A stretch of 64,000 bases of DNA from an uncultured Saprospiraceae bacterium. Lineage in GTDB: Bacteria > Bacteroidota > Bacteroidia > Chitinophagales > Saprospiraceae. Positions 17,411-25,963 of the stretch are shown in pieces. The DNA lies in the NCBI GenBank assembly GCA_937980645.1, contig CALJPQ010000013.1, forward strand, positions 62,001 through 126,000, written 5' to 3'. Within the stretch, counting starts at the first letter, position 1. Every line of letters starts with the position of its first letter. The position numbers and the translations under genes are program-made. Below the pieces are notes generated by a model. That model did no database searches and was not told where the DNA came from. It saw nothing but the letters and a program-made list of their open reading frames with translations.

Positions 17411-18517
17411 CTACACATTAAAGCGGAAGTGCATGATGTCGCCATCCTGCACGACGTACTCTTTGCCCTCCACGGCCATTTTACCGGCTTCCTTCACTTT
17501 GGCTTCGGAGCCATAGCGGATGAAGTCTTCGTACTTAATCACTTCAGCCCGGATGAAGCCTTTTTCAAAGTCGGAGTGGATGACGCCGGCAGCTTCAGGG
17601 GCTTTGGCGCCACGGCGTACTGTCCAGGCGCGCACTTCTTTTTCGCCGGCGGTGAAGTAGGTGATGAGGTCGAGCAGGGCGTAGCAGTGGCGGATGAGGG
17701 TGTTTCGACCCGGTTCTTTGAGGCCCATCATTTCTAAGAATTCGGCTTGCTCTTCGGGTGAGTCCATTTCAGCGATTTGGGCCTCAATGCCGGCGCAGAT
17801 GATGAGCACGTGGGCGTCTTCGTTGGCTACGGCGGCGCGCAGGGCTTCGGTGTGGGCGTTGCCGGTGAGGACGGATGCCTCGTCCACATTGCAGGCATAA
17901 AGCACAGGCTTGGCCGTCAGGAGCGATAACTCTTTGGTTATCAGGCGTCGAGCATCATCATCCATGTGGGCCAGCAAGGACCGCACCGGCTGGCCACTTT
18001 CCAGGTGGGCTTTGACGGCGTTGAGGATTTCCTGGTTGCGCAGTTCTTCTTTATTGCCGGCTTTGGCGGCGCGGCTGACGCGGTCTAAGCGTTTCTCGAC
18101 CGTTTCTAAGTCTTTGAGCCCCAGTTCGAGGTCAATGACCTCCTTGTCGCGCACGGGGTTGACGCTGCCGTCCACGTGGACGATGTTGTCGTCTTCGAAG
18201 CAGCGCACGACATGTACAATGGCGTCCACCTCGCGGATGTTGGCCAGAAACTGGTTGCCTAAGCCTTCGCCTTTGCTGGCGCCCTTAATGAGGCCGGCGA
18301 TATCCACGATTTCTACGGTGGTGGGCACGACGCGCTGTGGCCGCACCAGTTCGGCTAAGCGGTCTAAGCGCTCATCAGGTACGGTGATAACGCCCACGTT
18401 GGGATCCTTTGTGGCGAAAGGGTAGTTGGCCGCTAAGGCCTTGCCGCTGGTCAGGGCATTGAAGAGGGTAGATTTACCGACATTAGGCAGGCCGACGATG
18501 CCGCACTGTAAAGCCAT
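17411..18517 (-). CDS. ychF: Redox-regulated ATPase YchF (Obg family)
   Basis: 368 residues. It is a ribosome-associated P-loop NTPase that prefers ATP. The G1 motif is GLPNVGKS (residues 9-16), the YchF signature ANYPFAT follows, then DIAGLIKGASKGEGLGNQFL (G3) and the altered G4 NVDE, which replaces NKxD and explains ATP preference. The C-terminal TGS domain ends YVVQDGDIMHFRFNV. Length equals the family norm. A TACCTTTG box lies about 75 bases upstream of the ATG, separated by an A/T-rich leader. Confidence 0.97.
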   Translation of the reverse strand: MALQCGIVGLPNVGKSTLFNALTSGKALAANYPFATKDPNVGVITVPDERLDRLAELVRPQRVVPTTVEIVDIAGLIKGASKGEGLGNQFLANIREVDAIVHVVRCFEDDNIVHVDGSVNPVRDKEVIDLELGLKDLETVEKRLDRVSRAAKAGNKEELRNQEILNAVKAHLESGQPVRSLLAHMDDDARRLITKELSLLTAKPVLYACNVDEASVLTGNAHTEALRAAVANEDAHVLIICAGIEAQIAEMDSPEEQAEFLEMMGLKEPGRNTLIRHCYALLDLITYFTAGEKEVRAWTVRRGAKAPEAAGVIHSDFEKGFIRAEVIKYEDFIRYGSEAKVKEAGKMAVEGKEYVVQDGDIMHFRFNV

Positions 18518-18589
18518 AAGTGGGGTAAGCGATGCGTGTAGAGAGAAGCGTTGATTTTCGCGCTTTTAAGCGCGATCGAAAAGCGGGCG

Positions 18590-18597
18590 CAAAGGTA
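18590..18597 (-). promoter_or_regulatory. Candidate -7 box (TACCTTTG) for ychF
   Basis: CAAAGGTA on the top strand is TACCTTTG on the bottom strand, 73 bases before the ychF ATG. It would give a leader of about 65 bases. Confidence 0.45.
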
Positions 18598-18623
18598 GGC
18601 TATCCCTGGCAAAGACGGGGTTG

Positions 18624-18682
18624 GCCACGAATGTACGAATAAGTTTAGGCGCGCGGGTGTGAATAATTCGTGCCTTTGTGGC
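18624..18682. repeat. Intergenic imperfect inverted repeat (CACGAAT type), copy 2
   Basis: Arms are 18624-18640 (GCCACGAATGTACGAAT) and 18666-18682 (ATTCGTGCCTTTGTGGC), pairing at about 14 of 17 positions around a 25-base G+C-rich centre. The outer arms are close to those of the element at 9856-9901. It sits between ychF and the next leftward gene. Confidence 0.6.
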
Positions 18683-18723
18683 AATTCAATGCGATTGCCC
18701 TTTGAAAGGCGAGGTGGTGCGGG

Positions 18724-19218
18724 TTACACGATGCGCTGGTGCCAGCTTTGGGCGAAGGGCAGGAGCCAACGCTCGCGCAGGTCGCGTTTGGTTTGCACCA
18801 GGGTGTTGACCACCAGTGTGTCGGGGCCGATGCGTTGCTGGCGGATTTGTTCGGCAAATTCGTCGCGGTTGGCCATGCGGAGGCGGCCATCTTCTATCCA
18901 GCCGAAGCGCAGGCGTTCGAGCAGGTCAACGCCGAGTTGGTGGCTCATGGCCTCCAGGAAATGAACGGATTTGTCAATGGAGCATCCGCTGGCGCCTGCC
19001 TGGGTTTCGTCCACCATGAGGAGGACGAACTGGCGGTCGAAGACTTCGCCTATGGCCTTGAGGGCCTGGTTGTGGGCTGTCCAACGTCGGACGAAATCGT
19101 CTAGGGCTTCTTGCAGGGTTTCGGCTTCGGCCTCGCTGAGCGGGCGAGCGCACACGTACACCCACACGCGCGAGGCGTCGTCGAAGTCAGTCCGGTGTGC
19201 GAGCCGAGGTGTAAGCAT
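18724..19218 (-). CDS. Conserved Bacteroidota protein often labelled ABC transporter ATPase (no P-loop)
   Basis: 164 residues. The segments SRVWVYVCARPLSEAEAETL, RRWTAHNQALKAIGEVFDRQ, FVLLMVDETQAGASGCSIDK and SVHFL fit, from memory, a small protein family widespread in this phylum. There is no Walker A or B motif, so the common ABC-ATPase label is not supported by the sequence. The GASGCSID.SV core, with an invariant-looking cysteine, may be the functional site. It lies 12 bases after the Fe-S protein gene on the same strand, so a role near that redox unit is likely but unproven. Confidence 0.7.
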   Translation of the reverse strand: MLTPRLAHRTDFDDASRVWVYVCARPLSEAEAETLQEALDDFVRRWTAHNQALKAIGEVFDRQFVLLMVDETQAGASGCSIDKSVHFLEAMSHQLGVDLLERLRFGWIEDGRLRMANRDEFAEQIRQQRIGPDTLVVNTLVQTKRDLRERWLLPFAQSWHQRIV

Positions 19219-19230
19219 GGTGGGCGTTTT

Positions 19231-20007
19231 TTAGAGCGATTGGAGAATCATTTCCGAAAGGTCGTAGACCATGACGTGCTCGTTTTGCTCTTTGGCTTTG
19301 AGGCCATCTTGCAGCATGGTGATGCAAAAAGGGCAGTTGGCGGCCACGGCCTCAGGCTGTGTTTGTAGGGCTTCTTCGATGCGTTCGATGTTGATGCGCT
19401 TATCGCCGGGTTCGTCTTCTTTCCACATTTGGGCGCCGCCGGCACCGCAGCACAGGCCGTTTTTGCGCGAGCGCTTCATTTCGACTAAGTCGGCATCGAG
19501 CGCTTCGAGCAGGGCACGCGGAGCTTCATAGACGTCGTTGGCTCGGCCTAAGTAGCAGGAGTCGTGGTAGGTGATGCGCTTGCCTTTAAACGGGCCGCCT
19601 TCTTTGAGTTTGAGTTTGCCGGAATGGATGAGCTCTTGCAGCAGCTGGGTGTGGTGCACCACCTCGTAGTGGCCGCCCAAGGCGGGATACTCGTTTTTGA
19701 GGGTGTTGAAGCAATGCGGGCAGGCGGTAACGATTTTCCGGACGCCGTAGAGGTTAAGGGTTTCGATGTTCATCATGGCCATCATCTGGAAGAGGAACTC
19801 GTTGCCGGCGCGTCGGGCAGGGTCGCCGGTGCAGCGTTCTTCCTGGCCCAGGATAGCGAAGGAGATGCCGGCGTGTTGGAGGATTTCGCACAGGGCGCGG
19901 GTTACCTTTTGGGCGCGGGCATCGTAAGAGCCGGCGCAGCCGACCCAGAAGAGGATTTCGGGTGTTTGGCCTTCGGCCTGCATTTCGGCCATGGTTTTGG
20001 CAAGCAT
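19231..20007 (-). CDS. (Fe-S)-binding CCG-domain protein (heterodisulfide reductase B / GlcF-like)
   Basis: 258 residues with two CCG-type cysteine-rich domains: WVGCAGSYDARAQ...CTGDPARR...CPHCFNTL in the first half and HDSCYLGR...LCCGAGGAQMW...CPFCITML in the second. Such domains bind a non-cubane Fe-S cluster and pass electrons to quinone or a disulfide. It follows the gene for the membrane Fe-S protein (20066-21373) with a 58-base gap, and the pair resembles HdrD/GlpC-like electron-transfer units. The natural substrate cannot be told. Confidence 0.9.
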   Translation of the reverse strand: MLAKTMAEMQAEGQTPEILFWVGCAGSYDARAQKVTRALCEILQHAGISFAILGQEERCTGDPARRAGNEFLFQMMAMMNIETLNLYGVRKIVTACPHCFNTLKNEYPALGGHYEVVHHTQLLQELIHSGKLKLKEGGPFKGKRITYHDSCYLGRANDVYEAPRALLEALDADLVEMKRSRKNGLCCGAGGAQMWKEDEPGDKRINIERIEEALQTQPEAVAANCPFCITMLQDGLKAKEQNEHVMVYDLSEMILQSL

Positions 20008-20065
20008 ATGGGCGGATCGGTAATGTTTAGCGTGTGAAGAAGGGCTGAGAATGGGTGCAGGCGGT

Positions 20066-21373
20066 TTAGTTTCTCCAGGCGTCGCGGGGTTCGTTCATGG
20101 CCCAGGCTGCGCCGTTGTTTTCGATGGCGTTGAACAGGGGCAGCCAGTCGGTTGGCCCGGCGCCCTGGGTGAGGATTTCGTAGCGGCGCATCTGGAGGAT
20201 GACATCCAGAGGGTTGATGAGCACCGGGCAGGCCTCTACGCAGGCGTTGCAGGTGGTACAGGCGTGCAATTCTTCAGGGCTGATGTAGTCGAAGAGGCTT
20301 TTACCGTCGTCGTAGGTGTCGCGGCTTTGCTTGCCGGCGGAGATGGCGGCGCCCACTTCTTCGGCGCGGTCGCGCACGGCCATGACGATTTTGCGCGGGC
20401 TGAGCTTTTTGCCGGTGATGTTGGCCGGGCAGGCGGCAGTGCAGCGCCCGCATTCGGTGCAGGAATACGCCTGAAGGATGTTTTTCCAGCTCAGGCTGAA
20501 GACGTCGTTGGCGCCAAAAACAGGCAGGTCGCTCGGGGCGTTGACATCGGGTTGCTCGAGGCCCATCATAATGCGCACTTCCTTTTGCACTTCGGGCATG
20601 TTGGTCATTTCGCCTTTAGGTGCCAGCCGGGCATACCAGGTGTTTGGGAAGGCTAGCAGGATGTGCAGGTGTTTGGAATAGGGCAGGTAGCACAGGAAAC
20701 CGAACACGGTCAGGATATGGAGCCACCATCCCAAGCGCTCGACGGCTATTAGGGTGGGCGTGCTCAAAGACTCAAACAGTGCCGGGCCCAGCCATTGACT
20801 GACGGCAAACGGCCCTGCCTGTACGTAGTGCTCGGCACCTCGGGCTTGCAGCACCGTATCTGCCCCGTTCATGGTGAAAATGCCCACAATCAGGATAATC
20901 TCGCCAATGAGAATGTAATTGGCGTCGCGGAAGGGCCAGCCTTTCATTTCGGGTTTCCAGAAGCGCGGCACCTTGAGCAGGTTGCGTCGGGCCAGGAAGG
21001 CAACCGTGGCCACGAGGGCAAGTACTGATAATACCTCGATAAAGCTGATGACGAATGTGTAGAAACCCTGAAGGTAGGGAGCGAAGAAGCGGTGTTGGCC
21101 CGTCAGGCCGTCCACCAGGATTTCGATGAGCTCCACTTGAGTGATGAGGAAGGCGACATAAATAAAGAGGTGCAATACTGCCGGAAGCCAGTTCTTGAAC
21201 ATCTTTTGCTGGCCAAAAGCCACCAGCAAGACGTTGCGCCAGCGGGCAGCGCGGTCGCCTTCGGCGGGTTCGGGCTTGCCCAGATGGATGTTCTGCCACA
21301 CCCGCGCGTACCCCCGATAGGCCAGCCCACCCGTCAGGGCAAGTACCGCAATGAAAAGTACGATTTGAAGCAT
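20066..21373 (-). CDS. Membrane (Fe-S) oxidoreductase with dicluster ferredoxin domain
   Basis: 435 residues. Five to six transmembrane segments (about 2-22, 65-85, 105-127, 150-170, 205-240) resemble the NarI-like membrane part of HdrE/GlpC-type proteins. The cytoplasmic C-terminus has two 4Fe-4S motifs: CTECGRCTAACPANITGK and CTTCNACVEACPVLINPL. It would take electrons to or from the quinone pool and deliver them to the CCG protein encoded downstream. The ATG at 21371-21373 was chosen because the hydrophobic helix begins there; the ORF upstream adds only 20 irregular residues. Confidence 0.9.
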   Translation of the reverse strand: MLQIVLFIAVLALTGGLAYRGYARVWQNIHLGKPEPAEGDRAARWRNVLLVAFGQQKMFKNWLPAVLHLFIYVAFLITQVELIEILVDGLTGQHRFFAPYLQGFYTFVISFIEVLSVLALVATVAFLARRNLLKVPRFWKPEMKGWPFRDANYILIGEIILIVGIFTMNGADTVLQARGAEHYVQAGPFAVSQWLGPALFESLSTPTLIAVERLGWWLHILTVFGFLCYLPYSKHLHILLAFPNTWYARLAPKGEMTNMPEVQKEVRIMMGLEQPDVNAPSDLPVFGANDVFSLSWKNILQAYSCTECGRCTAACPANITGKKLSPRKIVMAVRDRAEEVGAAISAGKQSRDTYDDGKSLFDYISPEELHACTTCNACVEACPVLINPLDVILQMRRYEILTQGAGPTDWLPLFNAIENNGAAWAMNEPRDAWRN

Positions 21374-21514
21374 GTGAAACTCGTTTAGCGGCGCAAAGTA
21401 CGGCGATAACAACAGACTTTTGCGCACGTTCATGTAAGCCGCCGGGCAATACTACTGGCTCCATTTTCGAGCCGAAGCATTGGCTGACGAAGGCGGCATA
21501 AATGCAAAGTACCC

Positions 21515-22018
21515 ATGAAAATTTTAGAACATCATCAGATTCAGCAGAAAATCAAGCGCTTAGCTATTCAAATTTTGGAGCGCCATTACGGTGAGGCCGA
21601 GATTGTGTTAGCGGGTTTGAACAATAACGGTCTGGCTTTTGCCGAGCGTTTGCGGGCGGAATTGCGGGCACTCGCGCCTGAGAGCATGGCTTTCACACTG
21701 ACGCGCATCCGGCTAAATCCGGCCAATCCGCTGGAGTATGCGCCTTATATCGAAATGCCTGTGGAAGACTTGCGCGATAAAACCATCATTGTCGCCGACG
21801 ACGTGGCCAATACGGGTCGCACCCTGTTCTTTGCCATGAAGCCGCTCCTCAATGATGTGCCCCGTAGGATAGAGGTGGCGGTGCTGGTGGATAGGAAACA
21901 CAAATTTTTCCCCATTCAGCCCGATTACGTAGGGCTGTCGTTGTACACCACCATGCGCGACGATATTGAGGTGCAGTTAGGCGCCGATGGGCAGGAGGCT
22001 GCTGTCTATTTACGCTAA
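21515..22018 (+). CDS. Phosphoribosyltransferase family protein (PyrR-like)
   Basis: 167 residues. The PRPP-binding motif TIIVADDVANTGRTLFFAMK lies at about residues 86-105, preceded by EIVLAGLNNNGLAFAERL and followed by VDRKHKFFPIQPDYVGLSL, the pattern of PyrR/hypoxanthine-type phosphoribosyltransferases. It may act in pyrimidine regulation or salvage, but the RNA-binding role of PyrR cannot be inferred. The gene is single; its last four bases overlap the end of the convergent haem-binding gene. Confidence 0.88.
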   Translation: MKILEHHQIQQKIKRLAIQILERHYGEAEIVLAGLNNNGLAFAERLRAELRALAPESMAFTLTRIRLNPANPLEYAPYIEMPVEDLRDKTIIVADDVANTGRTLFFAMKPLLNDVPRRIEVAVLVDRKHKFFPIQPDYVGLSLYTTMRDDIEVQLGADGQEAAVYLR

Positions 22019-22497
22019 TGCGCTTCCTCTTCTTCGTCGTTGGGGCCAACCCCGTTGGCGTGGGTGCTGAACCATTCGGCCAGCAGGCGGCGCTGCTCGG
22101 GGCTTAGGCGGGCTTCGGGGTGCGCCCAGGTATAGCTGCGCAGTGGCATCTCACCATCCAGGACGACTTCCGAGCACTCTTCCAACAATTCCAGGCGGTC
22201 GCCCGCAGATACGGCACCAAACGTATTAAAGTTGACGTGCTCGCGACCTTCGTTGATGTGATTGGCCAACCACCACGACACCGGGGCTATCTGGCTATAC
22301 CACGGGTAGCGCGTCTGATAGGAGTGGCAATCGTAGCAGGCCACCTTCAGCATAGTCGTCACTTCGGCAGGTGGCGCCAGTATGGTGCAAATATCCTGGC
22401 TCGCTTCTACGGAAGGCACGGATTTGTCCGGCCGAATGAACTGTATAAGGATAAAAAGCCCGAATAGCCCCAAAAGGAGGTAACGTCTGGTACGCAT
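22015..22497 (-). CDS. Haem-binding domain protein (Haem_bd type, c-type CxxCH)
   Basis: 160 residues. An N-terminal membrane anchor (about 5-21) is followed by a periplasmic domain with one c-type haem motif CYDCH (C54, C57, H58) in the context CYDCHSYQTRYPWYSQIAPV and SWWLANHINEGREHVNF, typical of Haem_bd proteins of Bacteroidota. It is likely an electron carrier or sensor facing the periplasm. It is transcribed convergently with the phosphoribosyltransferase gene. The C-terminus is acidic (NDEEEEAH). Confidence 0.9.
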   Translation of the reverse strand: MRTRRYLLLGLFGLFILIQFIRPDKSVPSVEASQDICTILAPPAEVTTMLKVACYDCHSYQTRYPWYSQIAPVSWWLANHINEGREHVNFNTFGAVSAGDRLELLEECSEVVLDGEMPLRSYTWAHPEARLSPEQRRLLAEWFSTHANGVGPNDEEEEAH

Positions 22498-22881
22498 GGC
22501 AGTGTGGTTGTAGGCAAATAGAGTGTACTGTGATGACTGCTGGCTTCGATGTGTGTGGCAGCTCGCACGCGCAAAAATAGACGTTGCCTGCCTTGCGCCT
22601 CTTCGAGGCGCTTTAAAAAGGTAATCGTAATTTCATATTGCCTTAACAATCATGAATTTATGACGGCGTTATCTTTGTTATGATTTATTCATCAAAAAAT
22701 TCTTTTAGAAAGAACTCCCGCGCTGCACCTGCACATCTTGCTCTCTCCTTCTCTTGGTCGCTCGCTCTGGATGCCGTGGCGCCCGCCCAATTTTGCTCCA
22801 GATACTTTCGGATGGTGCGTCGGCGCGGGCCTTTGAATGAGACAATAATAAGAACATAATCGCCTTACAAGGTTACAAAAA
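22498..22881. other. 384-base intergenic region between haem-binding and LpxH-like genes
   Basis: No open frame of convincing composition was seen. The middle (about 22615-22710) is A+T-rich and contains TATCTTTG at 22670-22677, an exact -7 box on the top strand, which would give the downstream gene a leader of about 200 bases. No stable terminator or known riboswitch fold was recognised. Confidence 0.5.
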
Positions 22882-23742
22882 ATGAAGAGATCGGTTGATA
22901 TTGTAGTGATTTCGGACATCCACTTGGGCACGTATGGCTGCCATGCGCGTGAATTGTTGAACTATCTGAAGAGCATTCGTCCGAAAGCTTTAGTGCTCAA
23001 CGGCGATATTTTTGACATCTGGTACTTCAAGAAGAGCTATTTTCCGAAAGAGCACCTGGAGGTGGTACGGCGCATCCTGAAGATGGCTGTGGACGGCACG
23101 AAGGTGTACTACCTGACAGGCAACCACGATGATTTGCTTCGGAAGTTTGGCGAGATGTCGTTTGGGTTGGTGCATTTACGTAACAAACTGGTTTTCCAGA
23201 TAGATGGCAAGACCCACTGGGTTTTTCACGGTGATGTGTTCGATGCCAGTATTCAGCGGGCGCGCTGGTTGGCTCGCTTAGGTGGCGAGGGCTACGACAT
23301 GCTTATTCGGATAAATCGCCTGATTAACCGCACGCGAGGCGTGTTTGGATTGTCGCCGGTGTCGTTTGCCGCCAAAGTGAAAAAATCCGTCAAGGGCGCT
23401 GTGAAGTACATCAGCGATTTTGAAGACACAGCTATCCAGCTGGCAGCAGAGAAGGGCTACGACTATGTGATTTGCGGCCACATTCACCGTCCTCAGATCC
23501 GTCAGGTTACCGCCGAAAATGGCCGTATGGTTACGTATATGAACAGCGGAGACTGGGTAGAACACCTTACTGCATTGGAATTTGCCAACGGGCAATGGAG
23601 TATTTATCAGTACGATGCCTCGCTCTACGACGTCGTCAGCCCGCGTTTGCAGGTGCCGGATCGGGAGCCGGAGATGTACGCCCTGCGCCGTGAGGAGGTG
23701 TTGCCGGGCAATAATGGTTTGGCGGCTTTTGAGTCGCTTTAA
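22882..23742 (+). CDS. Calcineurin-like metallophosphoesterase, LpxH-like (UDP-2,3-diacylglucosamine diphosphatase family)
   Basis: 286 residues. Metal-binding motifs are in order: SDIHLG (D..H), NGDIFD, TGNHDD, HGDVFD and GHIHRPQ. These residues bind two metal ions in phosphodiesterases of the LpxH group, which make lipid X in lipid A synthesis. The C-terminal extension after residue 240 is variable. A second LpxH-like gene is at 37179-37955, so only one may be the true LpxH. A gene-sized leader (TATCTTTG at 22670) precedes it. Confidence 0.88.
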   Translation: MKRSVDIVVISDIHLGTYGCHARELLNYLKSIRPKALVLNGDIFDIWYFKKSYFPKEHLEVVRRILKMAVDGTKVYYLTGNHDDLLRKFGEMSFGLVHLRNKLVFQIDGKTHWVFHGDVFDASIQRARWLARLGGEGYDMLIRINRLINRTRGVFGLSPVSFAAKVKKSVKGAVKYISDFEDTAIQLAAEKGYDYVICGHIHRPQIRQVTAENGRMVTYMNSGDWVEHLTALEFANGQWSIYQYDASLYDVVSPRLQVPDREPEMYALRREEVLPGNNGLAAFESL

Positions 23743-23749
23743 AAAGAAA

Positions 23750-23773
23750 AAGCCGTCGGGGGAACGACGGCTT
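23750..23773 (-). terminator. Rho-independent terminator for the tig-clpP-clpX operon
   Basis: An 8-bp perfect stem (AAGCCGTC / GACGGCTT) with an 8-base loop is followed on the bottom strand by TTTCTTTTT. It lies 134 bases after the clpX stop. It may also help end the opposing phosphoesterase transcript, though no T-run follows on the top strand. Confidence 0.7.
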
Positions 23774-23906
23774 AAAGGCGCCGGGGTGGACAGGATGAGC
23801 CGTTATTTGCGCTCCGGCGACCATTTTTTAACACAGAGTATTTGCTTCATACCGCTTCCGCACAAAGCCGCTGCACGAGGCGGCTTTTGCATTTGGGTGA
23901 GGCTGC

Positions 23907-25187
23907 TCAGGCCGCTTTAAGACTGTCGAGGCCGGAGTGCCCCACTTTCTCGGCGGCGTATTGGCGGTCAACCACCAGCTTTTTAGCGCGGGTGTCTCTG
24001 ATTTCCTTTTCCGGGTCGAACATGGCATCGGTCAGGATGGCTTCGCATAGCGAGCGCAGGCCGCGCGCCCCGAGTTTGTACTCAATGGCTTTTTCAGCGA
24101 TGTACTCGATGGCGTCGGGCGTTATCTCCAGTTCGATGCCTTCCATGGCGAACAGGTGCTTGTACTGCCGCAACAGGGCGTTGCGCGGCTGCGTGAGGAT
24201 CTTTTGCAGGGTGTCGGCGTCCAGCGGATCGAGGTGAACGATGACTGGCAGGCGTCCGACCAGTTCGGGTATCAAACCAAATTGTTTGACGTCTTGCGCC
24301 GAGATGTAGCGCAGCAGGTTGTCGCGGTCAATGGGTTCGGTGCGCGCCTTAGCGTAACCGATGACCTGGGTGTTGACGCGGCGAGCGATGATTTTCTCGA
24401 TGCCGTCGAAGGCGCCCCCGCAGATGAAAAGAATGTTTTCGGTATTGACCTTGACCATTTTCTGCTCTGGGTGCTTGCGTCCGCCTTGAGGCGGCACGAG
24501 CACGTCGGCACCTTCGAGCATTTTGAGTAGGGCTTGCTGCACACCTTCACCCGACACGTCGCGCGTGATGGAGGGATTGTCCTGTTTGCGGGCAATTTTG
24601 TCTATTTCATCAATATAGACGATGCCGCGTTCGGCGGCGGTTACGTCGTAATCGCACACTTGGAGCAGGCGGGAGAGAATACTCTCCACGTCTTCGCCTA
24701 CATAACCCGCTTCGGTGAAGACGGTAGCGTCCACGATGGTAAATGGTACATTGAGCAGGCGAGCGATGGTCTTGGCCAGCAGCGTCTTGCCCGTGCCGGT
24801 ATGGCCCACGAGCAGGATGTTGGATTTTTCGATTTCTACGGCGTCCGTCTCAGTAGCCTTGCCTTTGCTCGCTTCCAGCCGTTGCACGCGCTTGTAGTGG
24901 TTATAGACAGCCACAGAGAGCACCTTCTTGGCTTCGTCCTGACCAATAACGTACTGGTCGAGAAACGCTTTTATCTCACGCGGCGGAATGAGGCGCAAGG
25001 GCTGCCCGTAGCGCGTACTCTTAGATGTGCTGCCAGCGCGCCCGGATTGCTCCTGGAGGATCTCATGTGCTTTTTCGATGCAATCATCGCAGATCTGAGC
25101 CTCCAGGCCCGAAATGAGCATCATGACCTCATCGGCGCCTCTGCCGCAAAAGTTGCAGTATTCGACGGGCTTTCTCCCTTTTGCCAT
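23907..25187 (-). CDS. clpX: ATP-dependent Clp protease ATP-binding subunit ClpX
   Basis: 426 residues. It unfolds substrates and feeds them to ClpP. The N-terminal zinc domain has C11, C14, C33 and C36. Walker A is GHTGTGKT (128-135), Walker B is [10 protein letters not shown], and sensor 2 is GARGLRSL. The ClpP-docking loop reads VIGYAKA where E. coli has IGF, keeping a hydrophobic-Gly-aromatic tripeptide. The gene starts 6 bases after the clpP stop, with trigger factor upstream, so tig-clpP-clpX is one operon in the common bacterial order. Confidence 0.98.
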   Translation of the reverse strand: MAKGRKPVEYCNFCGRGADEVMMLISGLEAQICDDCIEKAHEILQEQSGRAGSTSKSTRYGQPLRLIPPREIKAFLDQYVIGQDEAKKVLSVAVYNHYKRVQRLEASKGKATETDAVEIEKSNILLVGHTGTGKTLLAKTIARLLNVPFTIVDATVFTEAGYVGEDVESILSRLLQVCDYDVTAAERGIVYIDEIDKIARKQDNPSITRDVSGEGVQQALLKMLEGADVLVPPQGGRKHPEQKMVKVNTENILFICGGAFDGIEKIIARRVNTQVIGYAKARTEPIDRDNLLRYISAQDVKQFGLIPELVGRLPVIVHLDPLDADTLQKILTQPRNALLRQYKHLFAMEGIELEITPDAIEYIAEKAIEYKLGARGLRSLCEAILTDAMFDPEKEIRDTRAKKLVVDRQYAAEKVGHSGLDSLKAA

Positions 25188-25193
25188 GGCGAG

Positions 25194-25904
25194 TTATTTT
25201 GCTTTTCGCGGGTTTTGGCGGTCAAGCACCTCATCTACGATGCCGTACGCTTTGGCCTCTTCAGCACTCATCCAGTTGTCGCGGTCGCAGTCTTCCATGA
25301 TTTTCTCGAAGGTCTGGCCCGTATGTGTTGCCAGCACTTCGTAGAGGCTTTTTTGCATCTTTTTGATGAGGCGGTAGGTGATTTCGATATCCGAAACCTG
25401 GCCTTGCGCACCGCCCATCGGTTGGTGGATCATGACGTGGCTGTGATAAAGGCAGCTGCGCTTGCCTTTGGCACCAGCAGCCAGCAGTACTGCGGCCATA
25501 GAAGCAGCCAGGCCGGTGCAGATGGTGGCTACATCGGGCGCTACGTACTGCATGGTGTCGTAGATGCCCAAGCCGTCAATGACGGAGCCGCCCGGGCTGT
25601 TGATAAATAGCTGGATGTCGCGCTTGGGATCGGCCGACTCTAAGAACAGCAGTTGCGCCTGGATGACGTTGGCCACGTAATCGTTGACCGGTACGCCCAT
25701 GAAGATGATGCGGTCCATCATCAGGCGGCTGAAGACGTCCATAGCGACTACGTTCATCTGGCGTTCTTCGATGACGGCGGGCGTGAATGCCCGAATGGTG
25801 GGGGCTGCCACGGCCATTGTGGCTTCGGCGTATTTTTCCAAGTGCATGCTGCTCATACCCAGGTGTCGGGTAGCGTAGCGCTGAAATTCTTTTTTATCGA
25901 ACAT
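25194..25904 (-). CDS. clpP: ATP-dependent Clp protease proteolytic subunit ClpP
   Basis: 236 residues. It is the serine protease chamber of ClpXP. The nucleophile is S135 in GLAASMAAVL, the histidine H160 in HSHVMIHQPMGG, and the oxyanion-loop NSPGGSVIDG is present. The start at 25902-25904 (MFDKKEFQRYATRHLGMSSM) was chosen over an upstream frame because it gives the usual length plus a modest 30-residue N-terminal pro-like segment. It sits between tig and clpX, with 59 and 6 bases between genes. Confidence 0.98.
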   Translation of the reverse strand: MFDKKEFQRYATRHLGMSSMHLEKYAEATMAVAAPTIRAFTPAVIEERQMNVVAMDVFSRLMMDRIIFMGVPVNDYVANVIQAQLLFLESADPKRDIQLFINSPGGSVIDGLGIYDTMQYVAPDVATICTGLAASMAAVLLAAGAKGKRSCLYHSHVMIHQPMGGAQGQVSDIEITYRLIKKMQKSLYEVLATHTGQTFEKIMEDCDRDNWMSAEEAKAYGIVDEVLDRQNPRKAK

Positions 25905-25963
25905 AGCTTGTGTGTTTTGAAGCGTAAAAACAAGTGCGTTTAAAGGAAGTTCCACAAAGGCTG

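Noticed and set aside
18724..19218. ABC transporter ATPase function
   Set aside because: No Walker A, Walker B or LSGGQ motif is present.
22670..22677. TATCTTTG as a firm promoter for the LpxH-like gene at 22882
   Set aside because: It is about 205 bases upstream with no -33 element; mentioned as a possibility only.
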